Positions 18,525 to 28,423 are shown, counted from the first letter of the stretch. The stretch is 64,000 bases of DNA from an uncultured Clostridia bacterium (GCA_934630705.1 CAKTWP010000001.1:293035-357034), one strand, 5' to 3'. The notes: a model not told the origin generated them from the letters alone. Numbers and translations are program-made.

Positions 18525-19427
18525 ATGAGAAACGCGCTGCGAAAGGAGGGGAAAGCCACGAAAGCCCATCGTCCTCCGATTCGGCCGGGCCGAATCGCCC
18601 TGTACGCCGTTTTGTGCGTCACGGCTGTGCTGCTCCTGCTGCCCATCGTGCTCACCTTCCTGTATTCCTTCTTCCCGCCCAGGGAAATGGGAGCTTATCT
18701 GAAAACCCGGAACAATTATCAGGCCGGAGCATGGATGGACATTCTGCTCTCCCCCGCCCAGTTTTCCCTGCGCCAGTATTACACCGTGCTGATCGAAAAG
18801 CCCAAGTATCTGAACCTGTTCGTGAATTCGGTGAAATACACCGGGGTCATTCTGCTGGGCCAGGCGATGGTGATTCCCGCCATGGCCTACGCCCTGAGCC
18901 GGTTTAGGTTTCACGGCCGGGATCTGCTGTTTTTCTGCGTGCTGGCGCTGATGCTGCTGCCCTTCCAGGTGACGATGGCGCCCTCTGTGATCACCATGCG
19001 CGCGCTGGGGCTGATGAACACGGTCTGGGCTGTGATTCTGCCCATGATCTTTTCGCCCTTTTATGTTTTCCTGCTGCGCCAGTTCATGATCGGCCTGCCC
19101 AACGAATTGCTGGAAGCGGGCATGATCGACGGCGCAGGCACGGGCCGGTGCTTTATCTATATTGTGCTGCCGGTCTGCCGGCCCATATTGGGGGCGGCGG
19201 TGGCCCTGTCCTTCGCGGATTGCTGGAACATGGTGGAGCAGCCGCTGATTTATCTGGCCGCTTCTCAAAACAAGCAGCCCCTGTCGGTGCTGTTTAACCA
19301 GCTGTCCACGGAAAACGCGGATGTGGCCTTTGCCGGAGCCGCGCTGTATATCCTGCCTGCGCTGCTGATTTATCGTTACTTCCAGGAGGATATCCTGCTG
19401 GGCGTGCAGCTGAGCGAACTGAAATAA
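18525..19427 (+). CDS. CUT1 sugar ABC permease (MalG-like)
   Basis: A 300-residue permease. Six hydrophobic segments and an EAA-type loop NELLEAGMIDGAGTGRCFIYIVLP. A small cytoplasmic arginine/lysine-rich N-terminus precedes the first helix. The start could be 18507 (in frame, overlapping the previous gene) or 18525; GAGGGG at 18508-18513 favours 18525. It partners the MalF-like gene. Confidence 0.88.
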   Translation: MRNALRKEGKATKAHRPPIRPGRIALYAVLCVTAVLLLLPIVLTFLYSFFPPREMGAYLKTRNNYQAGAWMDILLSPAQFSLRQYYTVLIEKPKYLNLFVNSVKYTGVILLGQAMVIPAMAYALSRFRFHGRDLLFFCVLALMLLPFQVTMAPSVITMRALGLMNTVWAVILPMIFSPFYVFLLRQFMIGLPNELLEAGMIDGAGTGRCFIYIVLPVCRPILGAAVALSFADCWNMVEQPLIYLAASQNKQPLSVLFNQLSTENADVAFAGAALYILPALLIYRYFQEDILLGVQLSELK

Positions 19428-19446
19428 GCAAGGGAGCAGAAGAACC

Positions 19447-20796
19447 ATGAATGGAAAGAAAAAAGCGCTCAAGGCGCTGGTCGTACTGGCGGTGGTGATC
19501 GCGCTGTGCATGTTCTTTTCCCGCACCGTGCAGACCATCACCACCCCCAAGGTTCAGCGCATCAGCGCCACCAAGGGCAAGCTGGAAGAAAAAATTTCCC
19601 TCTCCGCTTCCATCTATTTCCCGGAAACCGCCGCCGTGTTCGTCAAGGACGCCAAAAAGCTGGGGCTGACCGTGGGCGAAGTGAAAGTGCGGGCAGGGTA
19701 TCAGGTGAAGGAAGGGGACGTGATCTTCACCGCCGACGCCCCCGAATACGAAACCAAGCGCAAGGAGCTGAAAGCCAGCTACGATAAAAAGGTGCGGGAG
19801 CTGGCCGAGGAACGGGCAAGCCACGTGCGCATCGCTTCCACGTCCACCCAGAACGACCGCTATAACCTGCTTATGGACGCCTATGACAAATATTATTCCG
19901 CCCGGTATGAGGCCTATCGGACGGCCAAGGAATACGGCTTCCTGCTGCCCGGCCTGGAAAGCATCTGGGACCGGCTGGTGGATCCGCCCCAGGCTGTGGC
20001 CGACGCAGCCAAGAAGGCTCTGGACGCGAAAAAATATCTGGATGAATGCGAAAAAACCTTGCGCTCCATCTATAATACCGGTAAGGATCAGGTGAACGAC
20101 ACCACCTTCGACCATATCAAAAAGATGGATAACATGCGCAGAGAGATCGGCGATTTGCAGGATCAGCTGCTGGAGCTGGACGCGCTGTATGCCTCCCTGC
20201 AGGAAATCAAAGCGCCCCACGACGGCTATATCACTGAGATTGCCGTGAAGCAGGGCGAAAGCTATGACGGCTCCAAGGCCGCTTATACCATCAGCGCCGC
20301 CGGGGCCGGGCCGGTGCTGCGGGCGGATGTGACCAATGTGACCAAGAGCATCGCCGCCGGCAACAAGGTGACCCTGGAAAGCGGCGCCACCACCGAGCTG
20401 CAGTCCATTGAGATTATGCCTACGGGCCAGAAATATGCCCTGATCAAGCTCTCCTCCGCCGTGCTCAAGGCTGGCGGCGGCATGAGCCGCATGATCTCCG
20501 AAACCGCCATTCCCCTGACGCTGACCTATAAGGCCGCAAAAAACACCACCCTGCTCCCCGCCTCCGCCGTGCGCCAGGACAGCGACGGCAGCTATTACGT
20601 CTATACGATCAGCCGCAGCTATGGCGGCGGCATCCTCAGCAGCGGGGATACGATAGTGAAGAAAACCGCCGTCACCGTGCTGGAAAAGACGGACAAGATG
20701 GTGTCTCTGGCCGATGACCTGCAGTATACCGAAATTGCCGACCGGGAGGACCGGGCGCTGACCGACGGCCAGGCGGTGATGGATTATGTGGATTAA
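19447..20796 (+). CDS. HlyD/MacA-like membrane fusion (adaptor) protein
   Basis: A 449-residue adaptor protein. One N-terminal transmembrane segment (residues 8-25), a split lipoyl-type domain (VRAGYQVKEGDVIFTADA and IKAPHDGYITEIAVKQGE), a long helical hairpin between them (about residues 100-255, rich in charged heptads), then a beta-barrel region. Such proteins work with MacB-type ABC exporters or lipoprotein transporters. Placing one directly behind two sugar-import permeases is unusual. It overlaps the next gene by 11 bases, so the two are surely expressed together. Confidence 0.85.
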   Translation: MNGKKKALKALVVLAVVIALCMFFSRTVQTITTPKVQRISATKGKLEEKISLSASIYFPETAAVFVKDAKKLGLTVGEVKVRAGYQVKEGDVIFTADAPEYETKRKELKASYDKKVRELAEERASHVRIASTSTQNDRYNLLMDAYDKYYSARYEAYRTAKEYGFLLPGLESIWDRLVDPPQAVADAAKKALDAKKYLDECEKTLRSIYNTGKDQVNDTTFDHIKKMDNMRREIGDLQDQLLELDALYASLQEIKAPHDGYITEIAVKQGESYDGSKAAYTISAAGAGPVLRADVTNVTKSIAAGNKVTLESGATTELQSIEIMPTGQKYALIKLSSAVLKAGGGMSRMISETAIPLTLTYKAAKNTTLLPASAVRQDSDGSYYVYTISRSYGGGILSSGDTIVKKTAVTVLEKTDKMVSLADDLQYTEIADREDRALTDGQAVMDYVD

Positions 20797-21970
20797 ACGG
20801 GGCATTGCCCTGGCGCTGTGCGCCGTGGTGATCGGGCTTTGCTGTGTGCAGGTGCTGAAGGTGGATACCGGGATGCAATACCTGATCCTCTCCCCCACCG
20901 AGCCGGCTCAGGACCCGGAAAAGCCCACGCCCACGGAGCTGTCCAAGCTCATTGACAAGCTGAAAGCCGCCGCCGCTGATTGGAGCGGCATCATCTCCTG
21001 CTGGGCGCTGAGCTCCCAGAACGAAACCGTGTCCCTCAGCGGCAAAAACGCGCAGAATACTTCGGCCCGTCTGGTGGGCGTATATGGCAATCAGGCGGCG
21101 CTGCCCGGGCAGCTGGCCCGGTTTGGCAGAACCTTCTATGAAGAAGAGCTGGCCCATGGAGACAAGGTGATTCTCCTGTCCGAAGCCCTGGCCATCGCCC
21201 TGTTTCGGGCAGGCGATCCGGTAGATCGGATCGTGACCATCGGGGAAACGGAATACCGGGTGATCGGCATTCTGCGGGGCGGGCGCACCCCCGGCGACCA
21301 TGACGAATACACCGCCTGGGTGCCGCTGCTTGCGCTGAATCAGGCCCAGTTTCAGACCACGACCCTTACCGTTTCCGCCCGCTCCCTGCCCGGGGCCGGC
21401 GCGGCCAGCCAGTTCAAAACCGATATGAACGCCTGGCATGCAGGCGGCGATTTGTATCTGCTTTCCAAGGAGCGCCAGCGGGCGCTGCTGCCCGCTCGGC
21501 TGCTGGCGGCGGTGATGGGCTTTGCGGTGATGCTTCGGCTGATGACGCTGTATCGGCGCTGGGCCGCATCCCTTTACCGGGATTATCGCCGGCGGCTGGA
21601 ATCCCAGTTTGCGGTGCAGCTGCTGCCCCGGCTGCTGGGCTATGGCGCGATGCTGCTGGCGGCCTTTGGTGTCTGGCTGGCAGCCATGTATTTCCTGGTG
21701 CAGTTCATGCTGCAGCCGGTGTATGTATTCCCCGAATGGGTGCCCGCCGTGCCGGTGGAAATCAGTGAAATTCTGAAAACCTTCTGGCAGAATCAGGCTT
21801 CCGCCACCCGTATCGTGGAGCTGCGCACGCCGGAGCTGCTGACGCTGCGGTTCTATCGCAGCGCGCTGACCGCCGTAAGCGTGCTGGCCGGGCTGATCTT
21901 CTTCCCCGGCTGGCGCGCGGCCTGCCAAAAGGCGGACGCAACCCACGCAGGCGCCCGGCGAACGCAATAG
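20786..21970 (+). CDS. MacB/FtsX-like membrane protein without ATPase partner
   Basis: A 394-residue membrane protein. One N-terminal transmembrane segment, then an extracellular region of about 200 residues resembling the MacB periplasmic core (GDKVILLSEALAIALFRAGDPVDRIVTIGETEYRVIGIL, in which the allele-like hydrophobic pattern is clear), followed by three further hydrophobic segments (near 230, 290-315 and 370-385). This is the four-helix topology of MacB/FtsX permeases, but the middle helices are poorly conserved and no ATPase gene is adjacent. Together with the HlyD-like adaptor it could form a mechanotransmission or export complex. Function is inferred only from topology. Confidence 0.65.
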   Translation: MWIKRGIALALCAVVIGLCCVQVLKVDTGMQYLILSPTEPAQDPEKPTPTELSKLIDKLKAAAADWSGIISCWALSSQNETVSLSGKNAQNTSARLVGVYGNQAALPGQLARFGRTFYEEELAHGDKVILLSEALAIALFRAGDPVDRIVTIGETEYRVIGILRGGRTPGDHDEYTAWVPLLALNQAQFQTTTLTVSARSLPGAGAASQFKTDMNAWHAGGDLYLLSKERQRALLPARLLAAVMGFAVMLRLMTLYRRWAASLYRDYRRRLESQFAVQLLPRLLGYGAMLLAAFGVWLAAMYFLVQFMLQPVYVFPEWVPAVPVEISEILKTFWQNQASATRIVELRTPELLTLRFYRSALTAVSVLAGLIFFPGWRAACQKADATHAGARRTQ

Positions 21971-22054
21971 CCCGTCCCCCAGGCGGAGGCTTTGACGGCC
22001 CCTGCCGCGTTCCGCCAAAAAGCCATTGGCCCAAGGGCGTTTCCCCTGCAAATT

Positions 22055-22119
22055 ATCATGCTCCCCAGCGTGGACAAGGCTCGATACGCCGTTTCCTTGT
22101 CCCTCTGAGGAGCATTGAT
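22055..22119. terminator. Bidirectional terminator between convergent operons
   Basis: Arms of about 25 bases (22055-22079 and 22095-22119), matching over ATGCTCC and GGACAAGG blocks with a one-base shift, around a 15-base loop. It sits between the MacB-like gene (+) and the AraC sensor gene (-). Confidence 0.6.
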
Positions 22120-22184
22120 GTTAAGATGGTAAACCGTTCATCTCTCCCGGCTTTCCCGAAGCGTCTCCCCGCAGCAGAGGACGT

Positions 22185-24356
22185 TCAGCGAAAAACGCCC
22201 CTGTGCGCCGTTCGCGCCCGCTCCTGCAAATAGGCATGGGGCGTGAGGGTTTCGCATTTCTGGAACGCGCGTTTGAAGGTCAGATCGTTTTCATAGCCAA
22301 CGGCCTTGGCGATCTGGGCCAGATTGGTCATGCCGCCAGCCATCAGCTCCTTGGCCCGATCCACACGGATATTGCGCAGATAATCCACAAAATTCACCCC
22401 ATATGCGCTCTTGAACAGCTTGCTCATGGACGACGCCGTCATATCGAACCGCTCCGCCACGGCCTGCTGCGTCAGGGAATACTCGCAAAAATGCGCCTGC
22501 ACATAATCCCGCACCTGCTCGGCCCGCTGGGGCACCAGCCGATCATACTGGGCCTTGCGCTCCTGGCAGAGCAGCTCAAACGCCTGGCGGATGGCGGCGA
22601 AGCTTTCCGCCCCCGCAGACGCGGCAATGGCCCGGCCAATGGCGGCGGTCACATCCGGAGAATCAATGCCGGTTTCGTCCAGCAGCCGGTGAATCACACT
22701 GAGCAGATACACGGCCAGATGCCGCAGCGCAGCGGTGTCTCCATACATCCGCAGATTTTCTCTTTCCAGCAGCACCAGCGTTTTCCCCATGCCCCGCTCG
22801 TTTCCCGCCCGCACATCGTGCACCAGGTTTTCCTCCCAGCCAATGGGCAGGAAATACTGCTTGCGCCGCTCGATATGCGCCAGCAGATTGTTTTTTTGCT
22901 GATACTGCTCCGTGAGCCCCTGATAGAGAATGGGCAGCGCATCCATTCCTGAGGCCACCGCGCTGGCCAGCACGTCAAAGCCCGTCCCATAAGCCTCCAT
23001 TTCCTGGCAGCGGCATTCCAGCTGCTCCAGCATTTGACGCAGCGTCTCCCCATCCTGCTGATAGACAATGGCGAAGAATTCGTTTTCCCGGGCCTCCACC
23101 CATTCATAGACCATGCCCATCTCCGCCAGTGTGCCCTGCACCAGCGCTGCCAGATCTGCCCGCCGGGCCACGCTTTTCTCCCCGACATGCAGCAGCAGCA
23201 CCGCGTAATTCATTTCCCGCGTAAAGGGAATGCAGTATTCCCGCAGCTTTGCCTCCAGCCGTTCCTCATCATATTCGCCCCAAAGCAGCCGCTGGAGATA
23301 GTGCATTCTGGCAAACAGCAGATATTGCTGCACCTGCTGCTCATTCCTTTGGCGATCCTCCATCAGCCGGGAGAACACCCGGCTCATTGCCTCACTCTCA
23401 TCGCCCACCGTTTCCGCGTCCACCCCCACATGAGTCATCAGCTGCTGGATAGGGGAATACATCCGCTTGGTCAGCAGCCAGCCGCTCCCTGCCGCCAAGG
23501 CCATGGAGCCGATCAGAAAGCTGAACAGAATCAGCAGCGGCAGCAGCGGATGCGCGCTTTCGGCGCGCAGAACGATTTCATAGCGCAAATCCATGGAGGG
23601 AAAAGCGCTCTGATACGTATAGCCCACACCCCGGTTTTTCCCATCGCCCTGAAGCCGGTAAATATCCTCCCCGGAGGAGCTATAAAAGCGGACGGATTCC
23701 AGCATCTGCACTTCATCCATGCTAAGGAATTTCAGCAGGCTGCGCTCACTGAAAAAAAGCAGCAGCTTGGCCCGGGGCGCAGTGGTGGCGTCAATGCGCT
23801 GGATCAGCAGCATCCCGGAATTAAGGAAGCCCCCCTCTCCCGTACGCACGGAAAAAACGCTGCTGCGGCTTTCATCCCGCAGCAGGAAAAGCACCTTCTC
23901 CCGCTCCGCGCCGGGAATGCCGATTTCGGAAAGGCAGTCGGCCAGGGTGGTCCAGCCCAGCTTGCCAATGGCCTGATCGTGTCTGGGAAAGACCACGTGC
24001 AGGCTGTCCGCCCGATTGAGAATGCTGGCGTAAATGCCGATTTCGGCAGCGATTTCCGTGCGCCGGAAGCCGGAAATCCCGGTGTTGAGAATGGGCGAAT
24101 CGCTCATCACATGGCGCACCCAGCTCACCTCGTTCAGCTTCGCGGCCAGATTTGCAAACTTCTCCACCTCCTGATTCAGCCGGGCGGAAAAATTCATGGC
24201 GCGATTATGCAGCTCCGCCGTCTGCTTTTCATTCTGAGCCTTCAGGGCGCGCAGCTCCAGAATGCCCGTAAGCACAAAGAGAAATGCAAATATCAGCACG
24301 GAGAGCACCAGAAACATTCGATAAAAATATTGCCGCTTTCTGAGCTTGTTTTTCAT
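22185..24356 (-). CDS. Membrane-bound AraC-family sensor-regulator
   Basis: A 723-residue one-component regulator. One transmembrane segment (residues 10-32), an extracellular sensor region of about 250 residues (cache-like in length), a second segment (about 275-300), a long cytoplasmic linker with mixed helices, and a C-terminal AraC pair of helix-turn-helix motifs (LTQQAVAERFDMTASSMSKLF and LAQIAKAVGYENDLTFKRAF). Start chosen at ATG 24356, with AAAGGA upstream; the longer frame from 24476 adds 40 residues without a site. It is the last gene behind importer 2 on the same strand and probably controls it, sensing extracellular sugar or binding-protein state. Confidence 0.9.
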   Translation of the reverse strand: MKNKLRKRQYFYRMFLVLSVLIFAFLFVLTGILELRALKAQNEKQTAELHNRAMNFSARLNQEVEKFANLAAKLNEVSWVRHVMSDSPILNTGISGFRRTEIAAEIGIYASILNRADSLHVVFPRHDQAIGKLGWTTLADCLSEIGIPGAEREKVLFLLRDESRSSVFSVRTGEGGFLNSGMLLIQRIDATTAPRAKLLLFFSERSLLKFLSMDEVQMLESVRFYSSSGEDIYRLQGDGKNRGVGYTYQSAFPSMDLRYEIVLRAESAHPLLPLLILFSFLIGSMALAAGSGWLLTKRMYSPIQQLMTHVGVDAETVGDESEAMSRVFSRLMEDRQRNEQQVQQYLLFARMHYLQRLLWGEYDEERLEAKLREYCIPFTREMNYAVLLLHVGEKSVARRADLAALVQGTLAEMGMVYEWVEARENEFFAIVYQQDGETLRQMLEQLECRCQEMEAYGTGFDVLASAVASGMDALPILYQGLTEQYQQKNNLLAHIERRKQYFLPIGWEENLVHDVRAGNERGMGKTLVLLERENLRMYGDTAALRHLAVYLLSVIHRLLDETGIDSPDVTAAIGRAIAASAGAESFAAIRQAFELLCQERKAQYDRLVPQRAEQVRDYVQAHFCEYSLTQQAVAERFDMTASSMSKLFKSAYGVNFVDYLRNIRVDRAKELMAGGMTNLAQIAKAVGYENDLTFKRAFQKCETLTPHAYLQERARTAHRGVFR

Positions 24357-24441
24357 TTCTCTCATCCTTTGAAACGCAGACACGGAGAGGGGCCGCGCGC
24401 CTGCGCCGCTCCACTCCGACGTCTGTTTTTTGTTCCGGATA

Positions 24442-24472
24442 GGCGGGCGGACGCACCGCGCCCTCGCCCGCC
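24442..24472 (-). terminator. GC hairpin between importer 2 and its regulator gene
   Basis: Perfect GGCGGGC/GCCCGCC arms (24442-24448 and 24466-24472), in the gap after the binding-protein stop. Likely lowers readthrough into the regulator gene. Confidence 0.55.
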
Positions 24473-24510
24473 ACATCTCGTTTCAGGGAACTATTGCAGC
24501 ATATTCCGGC

Positions 24511-26136
24511 TTACTTCGCCAGCATTTCTTGGGCGCGTTCGTACCGTGCCTGAAGCACCGCCAGGATTTCATCCAGGCCAAGAGCCTGCATTTCCTTCAG
24601 ATATATATCCCAATCCTCAAAGGAGCGCTCGCCCATAACCAGCTTGGTGGCCAGCTCGTTCATATAGGTTTCCAGGTCAGTCTTATATTCCGCCACAAGC
24701 TCGGATTCCTCCGGCGTGCCGATAGCGCAAAGCCTGTTGAGGGGATCGCGGCAGATGAAGCTGTCGTAGTTCCACAGAACCTCCTTCAAATAGGCCTGAT
24801 TGACGGGATTCCAGTCAGTGATACCGCTTTCCACGTCCTTCACGGTTTTCTTCTCGGTACCCATGGGCAGGCTCTCGTTCCACAGGCCGTAATTGCGGTT
24901 ATGCTGCGCAGCGTCATTATCGTAGTTTCCTTCAATCACCGGCGGCTTCACGGCCAGGCCTGTTTCAGGATCCGTTACCCAGGTGATGCCTTCCAGCTCG
25001 GGATGGTAGCCTTCGCCCAGCAGAATATAGTCCTCCGTGAAGGTGAAGTCCAGCAGCTTGGCAATCGCTTCAACCTTATCAGTCTTGGCGTTGATGGCCA
25101 GAGCGCGGCTGTTGAAGCCCACACCGCTATTGATGAGGGCGTATGGCTTTTTGTCCGCATAGGGAGCAACCATGTAGGGCGTATAGACGGGGGTGGGCAG
25201 GCTGGGATCCACCGTGAAGGTCACGCTGCGGCTGACCCAGTGGGTTTTGCCAATCAGCTTGTTTTCATTTTCCAGGGTGGCCTGAGCGCTGGTCATTTCC
25301 AGAACACCCGCGTCATACAGGCGCTTAACGAACTTCAGATAGTCTTTCCAGCCCTCATGGTACCAGGGGGCAGTGAATTTCCCCGCCTCGGGATCCACAT
25401 AGTACCAGGTGTCGCCAATGCCGTACCAGGCGGCCGTGGGCGAGGGCGCGGCAGCCATGAAGATCATTTCATTCTTTTCCCCATCGCCGTTCACATCGTT
25501 CTCACGGCAGGCCAGCACAAAGTCAAACAGCTCGTCAGGCGTGGCCGGAACGGGGCGGTTCAGCTTTTCCGCCCAGTCCAGACGGATCAGCCCAACAACG
25601 TAGGAGGCGCTGACGATGTCCCCGTTTTCATCCCGCACGGAGCTTGCGCCGCCGATGTTCGACCAGTACAGCTCGCCGTCCAGCCCCTGATAGGCCACCC
25701 GGTTTTTGCCGTCGCCATTCTCCAGGTATTCTCGGACGGTGCCGTCCGAGTAGGGATACAGGGCGGAAAGCGGCAGGAAGTAGCCGTCCTGCGCCATGGA
25801 AACGCGGGTTGCGTCATCCAGCGGCTCGATACAGTAAATATCCGCATTCATGCCGGAGGCCAGGGAGGTGCGCAGATAGGTGTCGTACTGATCGTCGGTC
25901 ACCAGATCCCATTCAATCTGCAGCCCTCGCTCAGCCAGCTTCTTCACAAGCAAATCATAGCGATTGCTTTTCAGCTTGCCGTTGACAATATCGCTGAGGT
26001 AGTAGGTGTTTCCGCCGAAATTGTTGCTGTTGTCGTTGGTAACCACGCGGATGGTGGTCAGCGTTTCCTCGGCCATGGCGGGCGCGAGAGCGGCCAGCAG
26101 CACGCAGGCCAGCAGGATTGCCAGGGTTCGTTTCAT
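24511..26136 (-). CDS. Extracellular sugar-binding protein of ABC importer 2
   Basis: A 541-residue exported binding protein. Signal peptide MKRTLAILLACVLLAALAPAMA then EETLT; the LLAC tetrad looks like a lipobox but sits very early, so cleavage after AMA is more likely. The mature protein has CUT1 binder features (LYWSNIGGASS, MIFMAAAPSPTAAWYGIGDTW). Its order in the operon is permease, permease, binding protein, so it is the last transport gene. A strong AAAGGAGG precedes the start. Substrate unknown. Confidence 0.9.
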   Translation of the reverse strand: MKRTLAILLACVLLAALAPAMAEETLTTIRVVTNDNSNNFGGNTYYLSDIVNGKLKSNRYDLLVKKLAERGLQIEWDLVTDDQYDTYLRTSLASGMNADIYCIEPLDDATRVSMAQDGYFLPLSALYPYSDGTVREYLENGDGKNRVAYQGLDGELYWSNIGGASSVRDENGDIVSASYVVGLIRLDWAEKLNRPVPATPDELFDFVLACRENDVNGDGEKNEMIFMAAAPSPTAAWYGIGDTWYYVDPEAGKFTAPWYHEGWKDYLKFVKRLYDAGVLEMTSAQATLENENKLIGKTHWVSRSVTFTVDPSLPTPVYTPYMVAPYADKKPYALINSGVGFNSRALAINAKTDKVEAIAKLLDFTFTEDYILLGEGYHPELEGITWVTDPETGLAVKPPVIEGNYDNDAAQHNRNYGLWNESLPMGTEKKTVKDVESGITDWNPVNQAYLKEVLWNYDSFICRDPLNRLCAIGTPEESELVAEYKTDLETYMNELATKLVMGERSFEDWDIYLKEMQALGLDEILAVLQARYERAQEMLAK

Positions 26137-26165
26137 GGGGATACCTCCTTTTTATTTTGTGATGC

Positions 26166-27092
26166 TTACTCCTTCAAAGAGCCAAGCATTACTCCCTTGA
26201 TAAAGAAGCGCTGAAAATAGGGATACACGCACAGGATGGGCAGCACGGACAGGATAATCATGGCGTATTTAAGCTGGGCCATGGCCAGCTTGAACTCCTC
26301 CAAATCCCTGGCCGCTTCCTCACTGAGCTCGTCGCTGACCACCGTGGCCTCCAGCGTGAGCATCCGGCGCAAATACAGCTGCAGGGGCTGCCAGGTTCGC
26401 TTGGGCAGATAGATATACGCGGAATACCAGCTGTTCCAGGAGCTCACCATTTCCCGAATGGCAATCACGGCGAAAATGGCCACGGAGCTGGGCAGATAGA
26501 CGTTGAGCAAAATCTGATAGATATTCGCTCCGTCGATGCAGGCGGCCTCCCGCAGCTCGTCGGGCACGGTGCGGAAGAAGGAGCGCACAAGAATGATATT
26601 GCTGATGGAATAGCAGCCGGGAATAATCAGCGCCAGAGGCGAGCCGTACATGCCCAGCTTCTGCACCAGCAGGAAGGAGGGGATTAACCCGCCGCTAAAA
26701 TACATGGGCACCAGCAGGAACCAGGTAAGCGCCTTCCGGCCCATGAGCTTTTTATAGCTCAGGGGATAGGCCACCAGCGTGGCGGTAACCAGAGGCAAAA
26801 CGGTGTTTGGAACCAGATAAATCAGGGTGTTTTTATAGGCATGCCAGAACTCCGTGTTTTTCAGCAGCACCTGATAGGCGTTCAGATTCAAGCCGATGGG
26901 ACGGACATACACCTTCATCGTGATGGCCACCTCCGGCGCGGAGAGGGAAATAATGAGAATATAATACATGGGATAGAGGGTGATGAAAATCACGAAGACG
27001 GAAATGGCGTACATGATTACGTCAGCCGCAACGCTGCCTTCCCGGATCCGATTTTTGCGGCGGGACTTTCCCGGCTTTACAAGAGCGGTCAT
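26166..27092 (-). CDS. CUT1 sugar ABC permease (YtcP type)
   Basis: A 308-residue permease with six hydrophobic segments and the EAA loop REAACIDGANIYQILLNVYLP. Ends FFIKGVMLGSLKE, the common tail of YtcP/LplC permeases. The start at 27092 has AGAAAGGAACG upstream; a longer frame from 27143 is not needed and overlaps the upstream permease gene. Middle gene of importer 2. Confidence 0.9.
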   Translation of the reverse strand: MTALVKPGKSRRKNRIREGSVAADVIMYAISVFVIFITLYPMYYILIISLSAPEVAITMKVYVRPIGLNLNAYQVLLKNTEFWHAYKNTLIYLVPNTVLPLVTATLVAYPLSYKKLMGRKALTWFLLVPMYFSGGLIPSFLLVQKLGMYGSPLALIIPGCYSISNIILVRSFFRTVPDELREAACIDGANIYQILLNVYLPSSVAIFAVIAIREMVSSWNSWYSAYIYLPKRTWQPLQLYLRRMLTLEATVVSDELSEEAARDLEEFKLAMAQLKYAMIILSVLPILCVYPYFQRFFIKGVMLGSLKE

Positions 27093-27115
27093 AAGCAATC
27101 GTTCCTTTCTGCGGT

Positions 27116-28081
27116 TTACCACAGGGCATAGCCCGTCAGCCAATCGCTGAGCTTATTGGCGGTGAAGGTGAGCGCAAAGCCGATCAGGGACATAAACAGC
27201 CCTGCGGCGGTGGTGAGGGAATACTGGCCTTCCTCAATGCCCAGGCGGTAAATATACGTGCCCAGCACATCGGAAACCTCATAGGTGGCAGGCTGATAGA
27301 GCAGCTGGATAAAGGAGCTGTCCGAGCTGAGAATGCCGCCGATGCTCATAATCAGGTTAATGGCGATAATGGGCCGCAGACCGGTGAGCGTAATATGCCA
27401 CACCTGCTGCCAGCGATTGGCCCCGTCCAGCTTGGCCGCCTCATACAGTTGAGGAGAAATGCCGGAAATGGTTGCCACATAGAGGATGCTCCCCCAGCCA
27501 AAGCCCTGCCAGACCTTGGTGGCCGTGTAAATGATGCGGAAAGCGCCGGAATCCATGCGATAGTTTTTGGCCGGCAGGCCAAAGATCGTTAAGAATTGCG
27601 TAATCAGCCCATCCGTATAAATGAAGGAGCACACCATGCCTACCACCACCACCGTGGAAATGAAATGCGGCATATAGCTCACGGTTTGCAGAAACTTCTT
27701 GAACCGCAGGGCCCTGATCTGGTCCAGCAGCAGCGCAAACAGGATCGGCGCCAGAAAGCCGAAGGCCAGGCTGTACAGGCTCAGGATCACGGTGTTGCGC
27801 AGAATCCGGGGAAAGTATACGCTGGAAACGAACTTCCGGAAATTGGCCAGCCCCACCCATCGAGCGGCGTTGGGGCCGATAATGTCCTTGCCGGGCAGAT
27901 ACTTCTGAAAGGCAATCAGAATGCCATACATGGGAATGTAGCTGAACACCAGAATCAGGGCGATGGTGGGCAGCATCAGCAGCCATAGCTGAGCGTTTTC
28001 CTTGATTTCTACCCGTGTGTAGGTCTTCCTTTTTTTCATGCTGCCGGGCAGTATGCTTTCCGTGATGCTTTCCGTGCGCAC
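27116..28081 (-). CDS. CUT1 sugar ABC permease (LplB type)
   Basis: A 321-residue permease. The likely start is a GTG at 28081: AAAGGAGGA lies 10 bases upstream, whereas the ATG at 28165 has no site and would add a low-complexity head. Six hydrophobic segments, EAA loop YEAAKLDGANRWQQVWHITLTGL. First gene of importer 2, with a promoter about 60 bases upstream. Paired with the YtcP-type permease. Confidence 0.88.
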   Translation of the reverse strand: MRTESITESILPGSMKKRKTYTRVEIKENAQLWLLMLPTIALILVFSYIPMYGILIAFQKYLPGKDIIGPNAARWVGLANFRKFVSSVYFPRILRNTVILSLYSLAFGFLAPILFALLLDQIRALRFKKFLQTVSYMPHFISTVVVVGMVCSFIYTDGLITQFLTIFGLPAKNYRMDSGAFRIIYTATKVWQGFGWGSILYVATISGISPQLYEAAKLDGANRWQQVWHITLTGLRPIIAINLIMSIGGILSSDSSFIQLLYQPATYEVSDVLGTYIYRLGIEEGQYSLTTAAGLFMSLIGFALTFTANKLSDWLTGYALW

Positions 28082-28136
28082 GCGGCCGTCTCCTCCTTTG
28101 CGGGTCGCGGCTTTTTGCGTCCCGCTTGTTGGTTTT

Positions 28137-28165
28137 ATGGTATACCCCATTCCTGCCGCTGTCAA
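28137..28165 (-). promoter_or_regulatory. Promoter of importer 2
   Basis: Minus-strand TTGACA (28165-28160) and TACCAT (28142-28137), 17 bases apart, 56 bases upstream of the GTG start. The -35 is perfect and the -10 weak. The rest of the 380-base gap to the next gene (28082-28461) holds only this and the divergent promoter. Confidence 0.6.
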
Positions 28166-28394
28166 CGGTCAGCAATTTCCGGGCGGATTGCGGCGCGTTT
28201 TTTTCCGGGCTTTCCTGTCCAGCCGGCATCGGAAATTACTGAGTCCGGTAAAGGCATTGACATACGTCGTCCCAGCCATTAAAATAAAAGCCGGTTAAAG
28301 CGGCATAGCAACGCAAAAGCAAACGCAACGGATGCAGGAAACCGTTTTTTTGCACAGGAAGCCGGCGCTCCTGCATGATGCATGCTTTTCATCA

Positions 28395-28423
28395 TTGCCT
28401 TTCGCCGCGGAGTTCGATATACT
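28395..28423 (+). promoter_or_regulatory. Promoter of the acyltransferase/GH2 operon
   Basis: TTGCCT (28395-28400) and TATACT (28418-28423) with a 17-base spacer, 38 bases ahead of the first ATG of the + strand operon. Confidence 0.65.

Noticed and set aside
20786..21970. Complete MacAB-type macrolide exporter
   Set aside because: No ATP-binding domain is in or next to the gene, and the middle helices diverge; only a MacB/FtsX-like topology is claimed.
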